A DNA stretch of 19,949 nt from Lachnospiraceae bacterium UBA3273 (GTDB lineage: Bacteria; Bacillota; Clostridia; Lachnospirales; Lachnospiraceae): NCBI GenBank assembly GCA_002362385.1, contig DEUB01000050.1, positions 20,238 through 40,186 on the forward strand, read 5' to 3'. The translations under genes and the position numbers were made by a program. The notes beneath the pieces were generated by a model. It worked only from the letters and a program-made list of their open reading frames with translations, searched no databases and was not told the origin of the DNA. Numbering within the stretch: the first letter of the stretch is position 1; every line of letters begins with the position of its first letter. Of the stretch, positions 1 through 7,677 are shown one piece after another.

Positions 1-51
1 TGAGCAAGCTCCCACGGGCAGTCCGCATATAAATTTTTGCATGGCTTGGTT
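1..51. other. Window edge downstream of glutamine synthetase
   Basis: Non-coding or partial sequence after the glnA stop. On the minus strand an ATG at 42..40 opens a frame of 14 codons that runs off the window. It has no ribosome-binding site in front of it, so I do not call it a gene. No clear terminator hairpin for glnA is visible in these bases. Confidence 0.3.
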
Positions 52-1482
52 TTACAAGTCGTAATACTTCTTGAACTCTGCCGGGTTGGGTATTTGTTCC
101 ATTTCTTTTAATTCATCACGTTTACGGGCTACCCAGACATCTATTAATCTCTGGGGGAATACGCCGCCTTTGGTCAGGTAGTTGTGGTCCGCTTCCAGAG
201 CGTCTAAGGCTTCTCCTAATGATTTGGGAAGGCCTTTGATCTTTTTCTGTTCTTCCTCCGACAGGGTATACAGGTTGAAATCGTAAGGTCCCCAGCCGTT
301 TTCTGCAGGATCGATCTGATTTTCAATACCGTCTAAGCCCGCCATTAAAATAGCCGCATATGCATAATAAGGGTTTGCCGTAGCATCGGGATTTCTCAGC
401 TCAAAACGTTTGGTCTCCGGCGATTTGGCATAAGCCGGGATCCTGATGACCGCACTGCGGTTTGAGGTTGCATAGCCAATGGTAACCGGCGCTTCGTAGC
501 CCGGCACCAGGCGCTTAAAGGAATTGGTGGACGGATTGGTAAAAGCACATAAGGACGCGATATGCTTCAAAAGCCCGCCCATAAAATAATGCGCCGTCCG
601 GCTCAGCCCGGAATAACCGTCTACATCATAAAATAAGGGTTTTCCATCCTTAAAGAGGAGCATATGTACATGCATACCGTTGCCCGCTTCCCTGTAAATG
701 GGCTTAGGCATAAAGGTGGCTGTTTTTCCCTCTTTTGCTGCCATATTCTTAATGATATATTTGATGATCATGGTGTTGTCAGCCATAGCAGGCATATCCG
801 CCAACTCCACTTCTATTTCCATCTGGCCCGGTCCGCCTACCTCGTGATGATGGTATTTTACCTTAATTCCCCAATCTTCCATCATCATACACATACGGCT
901 CCTCAAATCATATCCCACATCCTGGGGCGCCGCCACATGGTAGCCGCCTTTGTAAGGCACTTCATAACCGTTATTTCCCGGCGTGTCCAGACTGCTGTTC
1001 CAATCCGCCTGTTTGGTGTCGATCCGATAGCCGCATTGATGAGGGCTTACCTCATAACGGGCGCTGTCAAAAAGATAGAATTCAAACTCAGGCCCTATTA
1101 CCATCCGGTCTGCGATGCCGCTTTCTTTCATATACTCCACTGCCCGCAGGCTTACGTTTTTGGGATACTGGTCAAAGGGTTTGTTCTCCCCTTTTCCAAT
1201 GGTACACACATTGCCGCACATGGTAAGCGTGGGAACCTCTGCGAAAAGATCCACATAAGCGGTGTCCGGATCAGGTAAAAACACCATATCGCTCTTCTCA
1301 ATAGGCGCATATCCGTAGTTGGAACCGTCGAAGCCGATACCGTATGTAAAAGTACTTTCCCCGAATCGTTCCACGGGAATGGTAATATGCCTCCACCGCC
1401 CGTCGATATCCGTCATCTTGAAATCGATCATACGGATCTGCTTTTCCTCGCACAGCTTTTTAATTTTCTCCATTTTGCTCAT
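52..1482 (-). CDS. glnA: Glutamine synthetase, type I
   Basis: ATP-dependent condensation of glutamate and ammonia to glutamine in the cytosol; type I enzymes are dodecamers. The 476 residues carry the full type I signature set: DGSN near 52-55; GPEFEF near 130-135 with metal ligands E132 and E134; HHHEVGGPGQ from 211 with E214, followed by E222; GNGMHVH near 267-273; the NPSTNSFKRLVPGYEAP block around 316-332; NRSAVIRIP near 341-349; and KRFELRNPD near 358-366. The start is supported by a GGGAAAGGGG site 9 nt upstream of ATG. The protein is longer than the roughly 444-residue Bacillus GlnA and has NLYTLS at 403-408, where adenylylated GS has its NLYDLP tyrosine motif. Whether Y405 is modified cannot be told from sequence. 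It is the last gene of the minus-strand run but has its own promoter and a structured leader, so it is probably transcribed at least partly on its own. Confidence 0.97.
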   Translation of the reverse strand: MSKMEKIKKLCEEKQIRMIDFKMTDIDGRWRHITIPVERFGESTFTYGIGFDGSNYGYAPIEKSDMVFLPDPDTAYVDLFAEVPTLTMCGNVCTIGKGENKPFDQYPKNVSLRAVEYMKESGIADRMVIGPEFEFYLFDSARYEVSPHQCGYRIDTKQADWNSSLDTPGNNGYEVPYKGGYHVAAPQDVGYDLRSRMCMMMEDWGIKVKYHHHEVGGPGQMEIEVELADMPAMADNTMIIKYIIKNMAAKEGKTATFMPKPIYREAGNGMHVHMLLFKDGKPLFYDVDGYSGLSRTAHYFMGGLLKHIASLCAFTNPSTNSFKRLVPGYEAPVTIGYATSNRSAVIRIPAYAKSPETKRFELRNPDATANPYYAYAAILMAGLDGIENQIDPAENGWGPYDFNLYTLSEEEQKKIKGLPKSLGEALDALEADHNYLTKGGVFPQRLIDVWVARKRDELKEMEQIPNPAEFKKYYDL

Positions 1483-1592
1483 AAATTCTTGCCCCTTTCC
1501 CTTAGCTTATAGTTTTTTCGTACCTGCATTCCCCAAAAGAAATGCCGGCATATGCTATATCCATTCCCTGCAGTCCTTCCACGACTACAGGT
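1483..1592 (-). promoter_or_regulatory. Structured 5' leader of glnA
   Basis: The predicted glnA leader is about 110 nt. It can form two hairpins: arms at 1583-1590 and 1568-1575 (8 bp, 7-nt loop), and arms at 1539-1545 and 1526-1532 (7 bp including one G-U in the RNA, 6-nt loop). Neither hairpin is followed by a U tract, so they do not look like terminators. Neither has the A1/G4 hexaloop described for ANTAR-binding twin hairpins. The role is unknown. Confidence 0.4.
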
Positions 1593-1598
1593 ATTTTG

Positions 1599-1627
1599 AT
1601 TATAACATATGTCGGCCTTTCTCTAAA
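1599..1627 (-). promoter_or_regulatory. Predicted sigma-A promoter of glnA
   Basis: On the minus strand there is a perfect -10 TATAAT (1604..1599) with an extended TGT in front, 17 bp from a weaker -35 TTTAGA (1627..1622). Transcription would start near 1592. The gap between the aldolase and glnA is 196 bp, the largest in this run of genes. Confidence 0.6.
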
Positions 1628-1678
1628 CAATTTATTTTATTTCCACATCAATTTCCGTGTCATTTACGCTCTTTTCCT

Positions 1679-2548
1679 TTAGTATCTTCCCACAGACCCG
1701 AACAACTCCATCTTCTTGATGGTCTCCGCCTTTACGGCCTCCATCTCATAGGGAATCATCTCCGTCATGCCTTTTCCCACATTCTTACAGTTATCCACAA
1801 CCGCTTTGACTGCTGCCACATTGATGTCCGTAAAAATATTGACCTTGCTGATCCCTATCTCTATGGCGCGCTTAAAATCACTGTCGCTAAGCCCGGAACC
1901 TCCGTGAAGCACTAAAGGCGTAGGAATTGTATTTGCAATGGTGTCAATTCTTTCAAAATCCAGTTTTGGGGGAAGCTTATAAGCGCCATGGGCATTTCCC
2001 ACCGCTATGGCAAGGGCGTCTATTCCCGTGCGCGCTGCATAATCCTTTGCCTGCTCGGGCTGGGTATAATAAACGGACGGATCTACTGCTTTTTCGCCGT
2101 CGGAAAGAGTCTCTTCCGCCGAATCGGGATTATCCCCCACATGTCCTAACTCCCCTTCGATGGTCGCGCCGTAGGAGTGGGCAATATCCGCCATTTCCTT
2201 TACCTTTTTTATATTTTCTTCATAGGAATCCGTAGAGCAGTCATACATAATGGAGGTAAATCCCAGCTTCAAGGCTTCTATACATTTATCGTAAGTCAAA
2301 CCGTGGTCATAATGAATGACCACCGGCACCTTTGCCCTTTTCGCCATAGGGATCAGAAAATAAGACAGATCCTCCAACGGCCCGTAGGGAAGCAGTACCT
2401 CCGCCGTTCCCATAATAACGGGAGAACCGGTCTCTTCCGCAGCCGCAATGATCCCTCTTGCCATTTCCAGATTAACCGCATTAAACAATCCTACCGCATA
2501 TTTGTTCTTTCTCGCAGGTACTAAAACATCATTTAAATTTGCTAACAT
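1679..2548 (-). CDS. Class II ketose-bisphosphate aldolase (fructose/tagatose-bisphosphate aldolase family)
   Basis: Zinc-dependent aldolase expected to split a ketose (bis)phosphate into dihydroxyacetone phosphate and an aldehyde. The 289 residues match the usual family length. Visible landmarks are HYDHG at 79-83 (catalytic D81, zinc ligand H82), EGELGHVG at 131-138, GNAHG at 184-188 (zinc ligand H187), LHGGSG at 214-219 (H215), and KVNIFTD at 235-241. A GAGGAG site lies close before the ATG. It follows the PfkB kinase by 111 bp on the same strand, so the likely substrate is the kinase product. Exact specificity (fructose-, tagatose-, or another phosphorylated ketose such as the IolJ substrate) cannot be read from these motifs. 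Annotation as class II aldolase is secure; the sugar is not. Confidence 0.93.
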   Translation of the reverse strand: MLANLNDVLVPARKNKYAVGLFNAVNLEMARGIIAAAEETGSPVIMGTAEVLLPYGPLEDLSYFLIPMAKRAKVPVVIHYDHGLTYDKCIEALKLGFTSIMYDCSTDSYEENIKKVKEMADIAHSYGATIEGELGHVGDNPDSAEETLSDGEKAVDPSVYYTQPEQAKDYAARTGIDALAIAVGNAHGAYKLPPKLDFERIDTIANTIPTPLVLHGGSGLSDSDFKRAIEIGISKVNIFTDINVAAVKAVVDNCKNVGKGMTEMIPYEMEAVKAETIKKMELFGSVGRY

Positions 2549-2659
2549 GTCCGTCTCCTCTTTTCTCGTTTTAATTGCTTTGCTTTTACAATTTATTTGT
2601 TTCTATTTGGATTTCTGCTCCTTTAGCGTCGTTTTCATTATTGGTTTAAGGCTTCTCCC

Positions 2660-3784
2660 TCATTCATTCTTCTCCCAACCCTTATCAATTCTGTCAGCCA
2701 GTTCATCAAAAGACTTCAGTCCGCTTAAAGCATCCACCGCTGCCACGCAGCTCGCTCCGGTAGCCGCTGCTAACTGCAAACACCTTTCAAAGGGATAGCC
2801 CTGTATCATAGCGGTCAAAAATGCCGCTATGGTAGTGTCCCCTGCACCGGTTCCCGAAATAACGGCATCGGGGGCATAGCTTTTTTCAAATCCTTCTTTT
2901 CCGCCGAAAGAAGAAAAATCAAGTCCGCTTTCCTTTTCCAGATCCGTGAATGCTTTCTTATCCTTAGTCTTGTAATAAAATCCCGCCGCACCGCATTTTA
3001 TGATGGCTATCTTACACCCCATCTGCAAGATCCTGTCGGCCAGGGGGACCACATCTTCTTCTATGGAAAGAATCTCCGTTACATCCCTGCCTCCCGCTTT
3101 CTTTTGCAGCTCATGGTACTTCTCTTTATCCAGCATATAGCAGACCTCTTCGATGCTGGGGAGGAAAAAATCCACATAAGGAAGGGTCTTTTCCAAAATA
3201 GCCTCCCAGTCCGCGCATCCCACCTCCGACTGTTCATCCACCGCCGCCATATCCATGGAAGTCATACAGCCTGCCTCTTTTACTTTCTTGAAAATCCGGA
3301 CCATTTCCGCTCCGCCGTCGGCATACATCCGCGCCATAATAGGCGGGTAACCGAAATGGAACAAAGCCGCATCCTTTATAAGGGACAAATCCAGATCCTT
3401 CCCCGTAAAGGTATCATTTGCTCCCGGATTATGGAGGAAGATCCTGTCGATTCCGGGAATGGCAAGCACTGCGGAATAGGATGTGGAAGAGTCCTTATCC
3501 ACGATCATTCCTCCGGCGGCATCGTATTGATCCAGAATATTCAAGATCATCCGTCCAAACTCATCATCTCCCACCTTTCCCATTAAGGAAACATCCGCTC
3601 CCAAAATCTTCATGGCAAGGCCGGTATTGGCCACGCTGCCCCCGGTATGGATATCTGCCGCTCCCACATGGATCAGCTTGCCGGGCACAAGCAGGTCACT
3701 TACATTTTCACATTTTCCGCCCCCAAAAAGCGGTGTAATGTCGATGCAGATATGACCTGCGGCAATGATTTTCTTTCGATTCAT
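2660..3784 (-). CDS. PfkB-family (ribokinase fold) carbohydrate kinase
   Basis: ATP-dependent sugar or sugar-phosphate kinase. The 374 residues include the first PfkB signature region (GGSVANTGLAMKILGA, 48-63) and the second signature GTGAGD at 311-316, with D316 the expected catalytic base and GTGAG the anion hole. At 374 residues it is longer than typical 300-330 residue ribokinases; extra sequence lies around 222-247 and 272-303. It starts 7 nt after an AGGAGG site. It stands between the upstream zinc-ribbon paralogue (64 bp) and the downstream aldolase (111 bp), suggesting it phosphorylates the ketose made by the isomerase-like enzyme of the same cluster. The substrate is inferred only from context. 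Alternatives such as an IolC-like deoxygluconokinase cannot be excluded. Confidence 0.9.
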   Translation of the reverse strand: MNRKKIIAAGHICIDITPLFGGGKCENVSDLLVPGKLIHVGAADIHTGGSVANTGLAMKILGADVSLMGKVGDDEFGRMILNILDQYDAAGGMIVDKDSSTSYSAVLAIPGIDRIFLHNPGANDTFTGKDLDLSLIKDAALFHFGYPPIMARMYADGGAEMVRIFKKVKEAGCMTSMDMAAVDEQSEVGCADWEAILEKTLPYVDFFLPSIEEVCYMLDKEKYHELQKKAGGRDVTEILSIEEDVVPLADRILQMGCKIAIIKCGAAGFYYKTKDKKAFTDLEKESGLDFSSFGGKEGFEKSYAPDAVISGTGAGDTTIAAFLTAMIQGYPFERCLQLAAATGASCVAAVDALSGLKSFDELADRIDKGWEKNE

Positions 3785-3848
3785 AAATCCGCCTCCTGTT
3801 CTATTACACTATACCGCTGCAACACTTTTTCACAAATGCCGCTGCCGA

Positions 3849-5135
3849 TCAATAAATCTTCTTTTCCATTCTGGTAACTACCCAGTCCTCGTTTTCCAGA
3901 TCATAAGCCGTCCCGCAGCCCGGACAATGTTTTTCCTTTGTAGCGTCAAAGCTCATGCCGCAGCCCTTACATTGCAGATGTCTGATCGAAAAGTGCATGT
4001 TGACGGGCTTGTTGATATTCTTCTTTACCCATACACGGTATTTTTCCCTTCTCTGAAAAATCCGTTTTCCGTTATCATAAAGATTATCCAGAAAAACATC
4101 CACACTAACCAAACAGTAATCCCCGTTTACGGTAAGATCCCGAAAGCCCAGCACTCCGGTATAAGCTACGTCCACAATATTCTCAAACAGACTGCCCAGA
4201 GGTTTTCCTATATAAACAGGCAGGTCAGAAGGATCATCAGCAAACATGATCATCCTAAGCAGAGAAACCAGCTTATTGGAAAAATACTCATAAGAAAACT
4301 CGGGACTGTACTTCTTCATCTTTCTGGCAAAACGCCCGCCGGTGCCCATAGAAGGCAGTAAGGACAATTCCTTTCCCGCTTCACGCATTAATTTCCCAAG
4401 CATTGCAATGGATGCAATAAAATATCCCAGTACTACGCCTCCGAATATGCTGCTAAGTACCGAACTTAACATAGAAAGGATGAGAGAACCTTTGCTCGAG
4501 TCGCCACAAAAAAAATTATAGAAGGTTCCACAAATCAACACCAAGGCAGCACAGCCTATCATAAATTTTGCCAGATATGCCTTGTACTCCTTATCAGTCA
4601 TATAGGGGTCTTTTAAAAAATAATAGTTGGACACCACAGGAAAAATATCGGATATTTCAAAATGAGCGCTGCAATAAGGACATCCCTTCTGCAGTTCCCC
4701 GATCGTTACGGCCGCACCGCAGTTTGGACAGTTATACACATCTCTTCCGATGAGCCCGGGCCCATTTACGTCAGTGATCGTCTGGCAAAAGCTCATATTT
4801 TCTTTATTTTCATATTCCTTCTTCGTCCCTCTGAAAAAGCTTCTGTACATCTTGCATCTGCGCCACCAAAGCGTACTGGTGTAATGCTCATCGCTCCAGC
4901 TTTTATTCTTCTCTGTACCCTTCGGCAAATGACCCCTGGGCACAAATTTATACTCCATGGACAGACCTTTCTTTTGCAGCCGTTCATCCTGAAGCTCCAA
5001 GCCATACTGAATATCCTGGTCGCCCTCGGCAGGCGCCTTTCCCGTCTTTGTATATTCCTCCAGACTTATGGCAAAATCCTCAAACAAGCTGCCGTTAGAA
5101 CGGGACCAGATCACTTCCTCCTCTGTTTTTTCCAT
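3849..5135 (-). CDS. Zinc-ribbon membrane protein, paralogue A (possible Tim44/NTF2-like domain)
   Basis: A 428-residue protein of unknown function, one of three paralogues here. Residues 1-130 form a conserved soluble region (W10, the GDQDI block at 38-42, VPRGH at 65-69, CKM at 94-96). A first zinc ribbon follows (C136, C139, C152, C155). Two hydrophobic stretches at about 191-209 and 217-246 look like a membrane hairpin. Then comes a soluble domain (275-385, starting YSPEFSYEYFSNK) and a C-terminal ribbon (C389, C392, C404, C407). There is no signal peptide, so both ribbons would face the cytosol if two segments span the membrane (inference). The soluble domain recalls Tim44-like/NTF2-like folds, but that assignment is tentative. 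The gene lies 28 bp after paralogue B and 64 bp before the kinase, with a GGGAGGG ribosome site. Confidence 0.88.
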   Translation of the reverse strand: MEKTEEEVIWSRSNGSLFEDFAISLEEYTKTGKAPAEGDQDIQYGLELQDERLQKKGLSMEYKFVPRGHLPKGTEKNKSWSDEHYTSTLWWRRCKMYRSFFRGTKKEYENKENMSFCQTITDVNGPGLIGRDVYNCPNCGAAVTIGELQKGCPYCSAHFEISDIFPVVSNYYFLKDPYMTDKEYKAYLAKFMIGCAALVLICGTFYNFFCGDSSKGSLILSMLSSVLSSIFGGVVLGYFIASIAMLGKLMREAGKELSLLPSMGTGGRFARKMKKYSPEFSYEYFSNKLVSLLRMIMFADDPSDLPVYIGKPLGSLFENIVDVAYTGVLGFRDLTVNGDYCLVSVDVFLDNLYDNGKRIFQRREKYRVWVKKNINKPVNMHFSIRHLQCKGCGMSFDATKEKHCPGCGTAYDLENEDWVVTRMEKKIY

Positions 5136-5163
5136 TTATTACCCTCCCCCAAACATCCAAAAG

Positions 5164-6462
5164 TCAATACACTTTTTTGACAATCTTTGTAACTACCCAG
5201 TCCTCGTTTTCCAGATCATAAGTCGTCCCGCAGGCCGGACAGTGTTTTTCTTTTGCAGCGTCAAAGCTCATGCCGCAGCCCCTGCACTTTAAGTGTCTGA
5301 TTGAGAAATGCATGTCGACGGGCCTGCTGATATTCCTTTTTACTTCTATGCGGTATTTGCCGCGACGTTCAAACAGCCTTTTTCCGTTATCATAGAGATT
5401 ATCCAGAAAAATGTCCACTGTGACAAAACAGAAATCTCCCTCTATCCGGAGTTTCTTAAATCCGATGGCGCCGGTATAAAATACATCAACAACATTTTCA
5501 AACATACCTCCCAGAGGCCCGCCTGTATAAACAGGCAGTTCCGAAGGATCATCTGTAAATATAATCATTTTCAGCAAAGAAATCACTTTATTGGAAAAAT
5601 ACTCATAAGAAAATTCCGGGCTGTACTGCTTCATCTGCCAGACAAACCGCGGACCGGATCCAAGAGAAGGCAAAAAAACCAGAGACCTAAACGCTCCGAC
5701 TATAGTCTTTCCCATCAGAACAAGTAAAAAAACCTCCCCTCCGCTCATAGGCGCTCCAAAGACTGCAATAATAAGTGCAAACAGTATACTCATTATAAGA
5801 TTTCCCTGGTAATCCGTCGGATAATAGTAGCAATAAAACGCTATTCCAAAAAATTCTACGACTGCGGTAATTAACATCCATTTCAAAAACGAGATTATTA
5901 ATTCTTCTTTTGTTAAACCGGGGTCCTCCAGAAAGTAATAATTGGAAACCTTAGGGAAAATATCGGATATCTTAAAGCATGCGCCGCAATAAGGGCAGCC
6001 TTTCTGCAGTTCGTCAATGGTTACAGCCGCGCCGCAGTCCGGGCAATTATACACATCGTTCCAAATAAGCTGCGGCGTATTGACATCGGTAACCGTCTGA
6101 AAAAAATTGATATGTTTGCAGTTTCTGTACGCTTTCTTCGTGCCTCTGAAAAATTTTCTTTCCATCTTGCAGCTGCGCCATTGAAGCGTACTGGTATAAT
6201 GCTCGTCGCTCCAATTTTTATTTGTCCCTGTGCCCTTTGGAAAATGACCTCTGGGCACAAACTTATACTCCATGTCCAGCCCCTTCTTTTGAAGGCGTTC
6301 ATCCTGCAGCTCCAACGCATATTGAATATCCTGGTCGCCCTCTGAAGGCGCCTTTCCCGTCTTTGTATATTCCTCCAGACTTATGGCAAAATCCTCAAAC
6401 GGACTGCCGTTGGAACGGGACCAGGTCACTTCTCCTTTTTTCTGTTCCTTTTTCTCTTCCAT
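5164..6462 (-). CDS. Zinc-ribbon membrane protein, paralogue B
   Basis: A 432-residue paralogue with the same domain order as paralogue A. The N-terminal conserved region is residues 1-134. Zinc ribbon one uses C140, C143, C156 and C159. Hydrophobic segments lie at about 190-212 and 221-252. The YSPEFSYEYFSNK domain starts at 280, and ribbon two uses C393, C396, C408 and C411. Over the 32 residues beginning at the second ribbon, 28 match paralogue A, whereas the membrane stretch is clearly diverged. The family has therefore kept its soluble faces and let the membrane part drift. The tandem 28-bp spacing to paralogue A suggests local duplication. A GGAGAG site precedes the ATG. The function is unknown; a membrane-anchored scaffold or sensor is only a guess. 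Confidence 0.88.
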   Translation of the reverse strand: MEEKKEQKKGEVTWSRSNGSPFEDFAISLEEYTKTGKAPSEGDQDIQYALELQDERLQKKGLDMEYKFVPRGHFPKGTGTNKNWSDEHYTSTLQWRSCKMERKFFRGTKKAYRNCKHINFFQTVTDVNTPQLIWNDVYNCPDCGAAVTIDELQKGCPYCGACFKISDIFPKVSNYYFLEDPGLTKEELIISFLKWMLITAVVEFFGIAFYCYYYPTDYQGNLIMSILFALIIAVFGAPMSGGEVFLLVLMGKTIVGAFRSLVFLPSLGSGPRFVWQMKQYSPEFSYEYFSNKVISLLKMIIFTDDPSELPVYTGGPLGGMFENVVDVFYTGAIGFKKLRIEGDFCFVTVDIFLDNLYDNGKRLFERRGKYRIEVKRNISRPVDMHFSIRHLKCRGCGMSFDAAKEKHCPACGTTYDLENEDWVVTKIVKKVY

Positions 6463-6553
6463 AGCTTCTCTCCATGTAATTTATTTTTTAGAGTGTCTTT
6501 TCCCGTTCCCGAACCAGTCAGCCTTATAATGTAAATAATGAGCCGGACAGCCC

Positions 6554-7588
6554 TTATTCCACGCCCATAAGCAGATTCATCACATACATTTCCAGACCTT
6601 CAAAATCTCTGTTTTCCACACATTTTTTCTGGAAAGCATAATCAAACTTATCCACCTTTGCTTCTAACGCCTTGAAAATCTTTAAGCTGTTTTCCAGATG
6701 CTTATAGCTGTCTTCATCTGTAGTGGTACGCATTGCTTTTACATCCAGTCCCACATATTCCCCATGGGAACCGTAGCCGTTTTCCTTCAATACCTTTACC
6801 TGATTGAAGGCAGCCCTTAAATTCTCTACGCCAAAAGCTTTGTCCTGGTCGTATTTAATGCCATTCTGGTCATTTAAATGAACGGTCATCAGCTTGCCCA
6901 TGGCAAGGGCAAAACCGATTTCATGAGCCGGATCCAGTCCTGCAAGGATCGCATGGGCGCTCTCTAAATTGCCTCCTACCCTGTCAGGATCCGTAGTTGC
7001 GGCGGAAATCGCCATAACGTGCCCCATAGTGCCGCAGATGCTTCTGTCGATAGGCTCGTTGGGCTTAGGCTCAATGCAGACACGGATCTTCGAATCATAA
7101 GCAAGCATCTTATTGATTGCTTCGATCAGCATTTTGGTCGCCCATACGGGAGATTTGCTTTCCGCACAGAGCGTCCCCTCCCTTGCCAGCCATAATACGA
7201 TCATATCGCACCCCAGCTCATTGGCTATATCAATAGAACGATATGCGCGCCACATTGCATATTCCCTGTCCTCTTCCGAGGTACTCATAAAACCGCCGTC
7301 TACGGTATGGGGATCCATCCAAAGCCTGGGAGCTACAAATTCCGCTTTTAAATGATACTTATCCAAAAGCTTTTTAACTTCCCTTGCTTTTTCCTTTATT
7401 TCCTCTTCCGTATAATCGTTGATGTTTGGGACGGCGTCATCATCATGAAACTGAATAGCGGAAAATCCCAATTCCGCAAAACGTTTGATCTTCTCTTCAA
7501 ATGCGATCTCATCCCTTGTTGCCGGTCCGTAGGAATCCGCTCCCGAGTGAACATTCCAGGGACCTACTGAAAATTTAAACTCTGACAT
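6554..7588 (-). CDS. Xylose-isomerase-like TIM-barrel sugar isomerase or epimerase
   Basis: 344 residues that resemble class I (actinobacterial type) xylose isomerase, which interconverts aldoses and ketoses with two divalent metals. Equivalents I can place from memory of the Streptomyces enzyme: FHDDD at 47-51 (H48, D51), EPKPNEP at 173-179 (E173, K175), GNLESAH at 206-212 (E209, H212), KYDQD at 245-249 (D247, D249), and D282. One metal-1 ligand differs: the segment before KYDQD aligns without gaps and shows H237 where xylose isomerases have aspartate (D245). The C-terminal arm is also about 40 residues shorter than in the 388-residue enzyme. So the fold assignment is strong but the reaction may differ (another aldose-ketose isomerisation, or an epimerisation). 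It sits between paralogues C and B of the zinc-ribbon family, with an AAGGAG ribosome site. Confidence 0.85.
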   Translation of the reverse strand: MSEFKFSVGPWNVHSGADSYGPATRDEIAFEEKIKRFAELGFSAIQFHDDDAVPNINDYTEEEIKEKAREVKKLLDKYHLKAEFVAPRLWMDPHTVDGGFMSTSEEDREYAMWRAYRSIDIANELGCDMIVLWLAREGTLCAESKSPVWATKMLIEAINKMLAYDSKIRVCIEPKPNEPIDRSICGTMGHVMAISAATTDPDRVGGNLESAHAILAGLDPAHEIGFALAMGKLMTVHLNDQNGIKYDQDKAFGVENLRAAFNQVKVLKENGYGSHGEYVGLDVKAMRTTTDEDSYKHLENSLKIFKALEAKVDKFDYAFQKKCVENRDFEGLEMYVMNLLMGVE

Positions 7589-7677
7589 AGCTTTCTCTCC
7601 TTTTCTTTTATTGCAATTATAAAGAAATCCTACGTCAAAAGCTTTGCGGGGTTTGCTTTTTTTAACAGACTAATTTG

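Noticed and set aside
664..1278. Plus-strand open frame of 204 codons inside glnA
   Set aside because: It lies wholly antisense to a certain glutamine synthetase gene, has no ribosome site, and its composition is what the antisense of coding sequence gives.
7616..7670. Internal promoter or terminator between paralogue C and the isomerase gene
   Set aside because: A TATAAT box exists, but the nearest TTGACG is only 11 bp away and no sound -35 is at 17 bp. The A/T-rich hairpin there is weak and lacks a T run on the coding strand.
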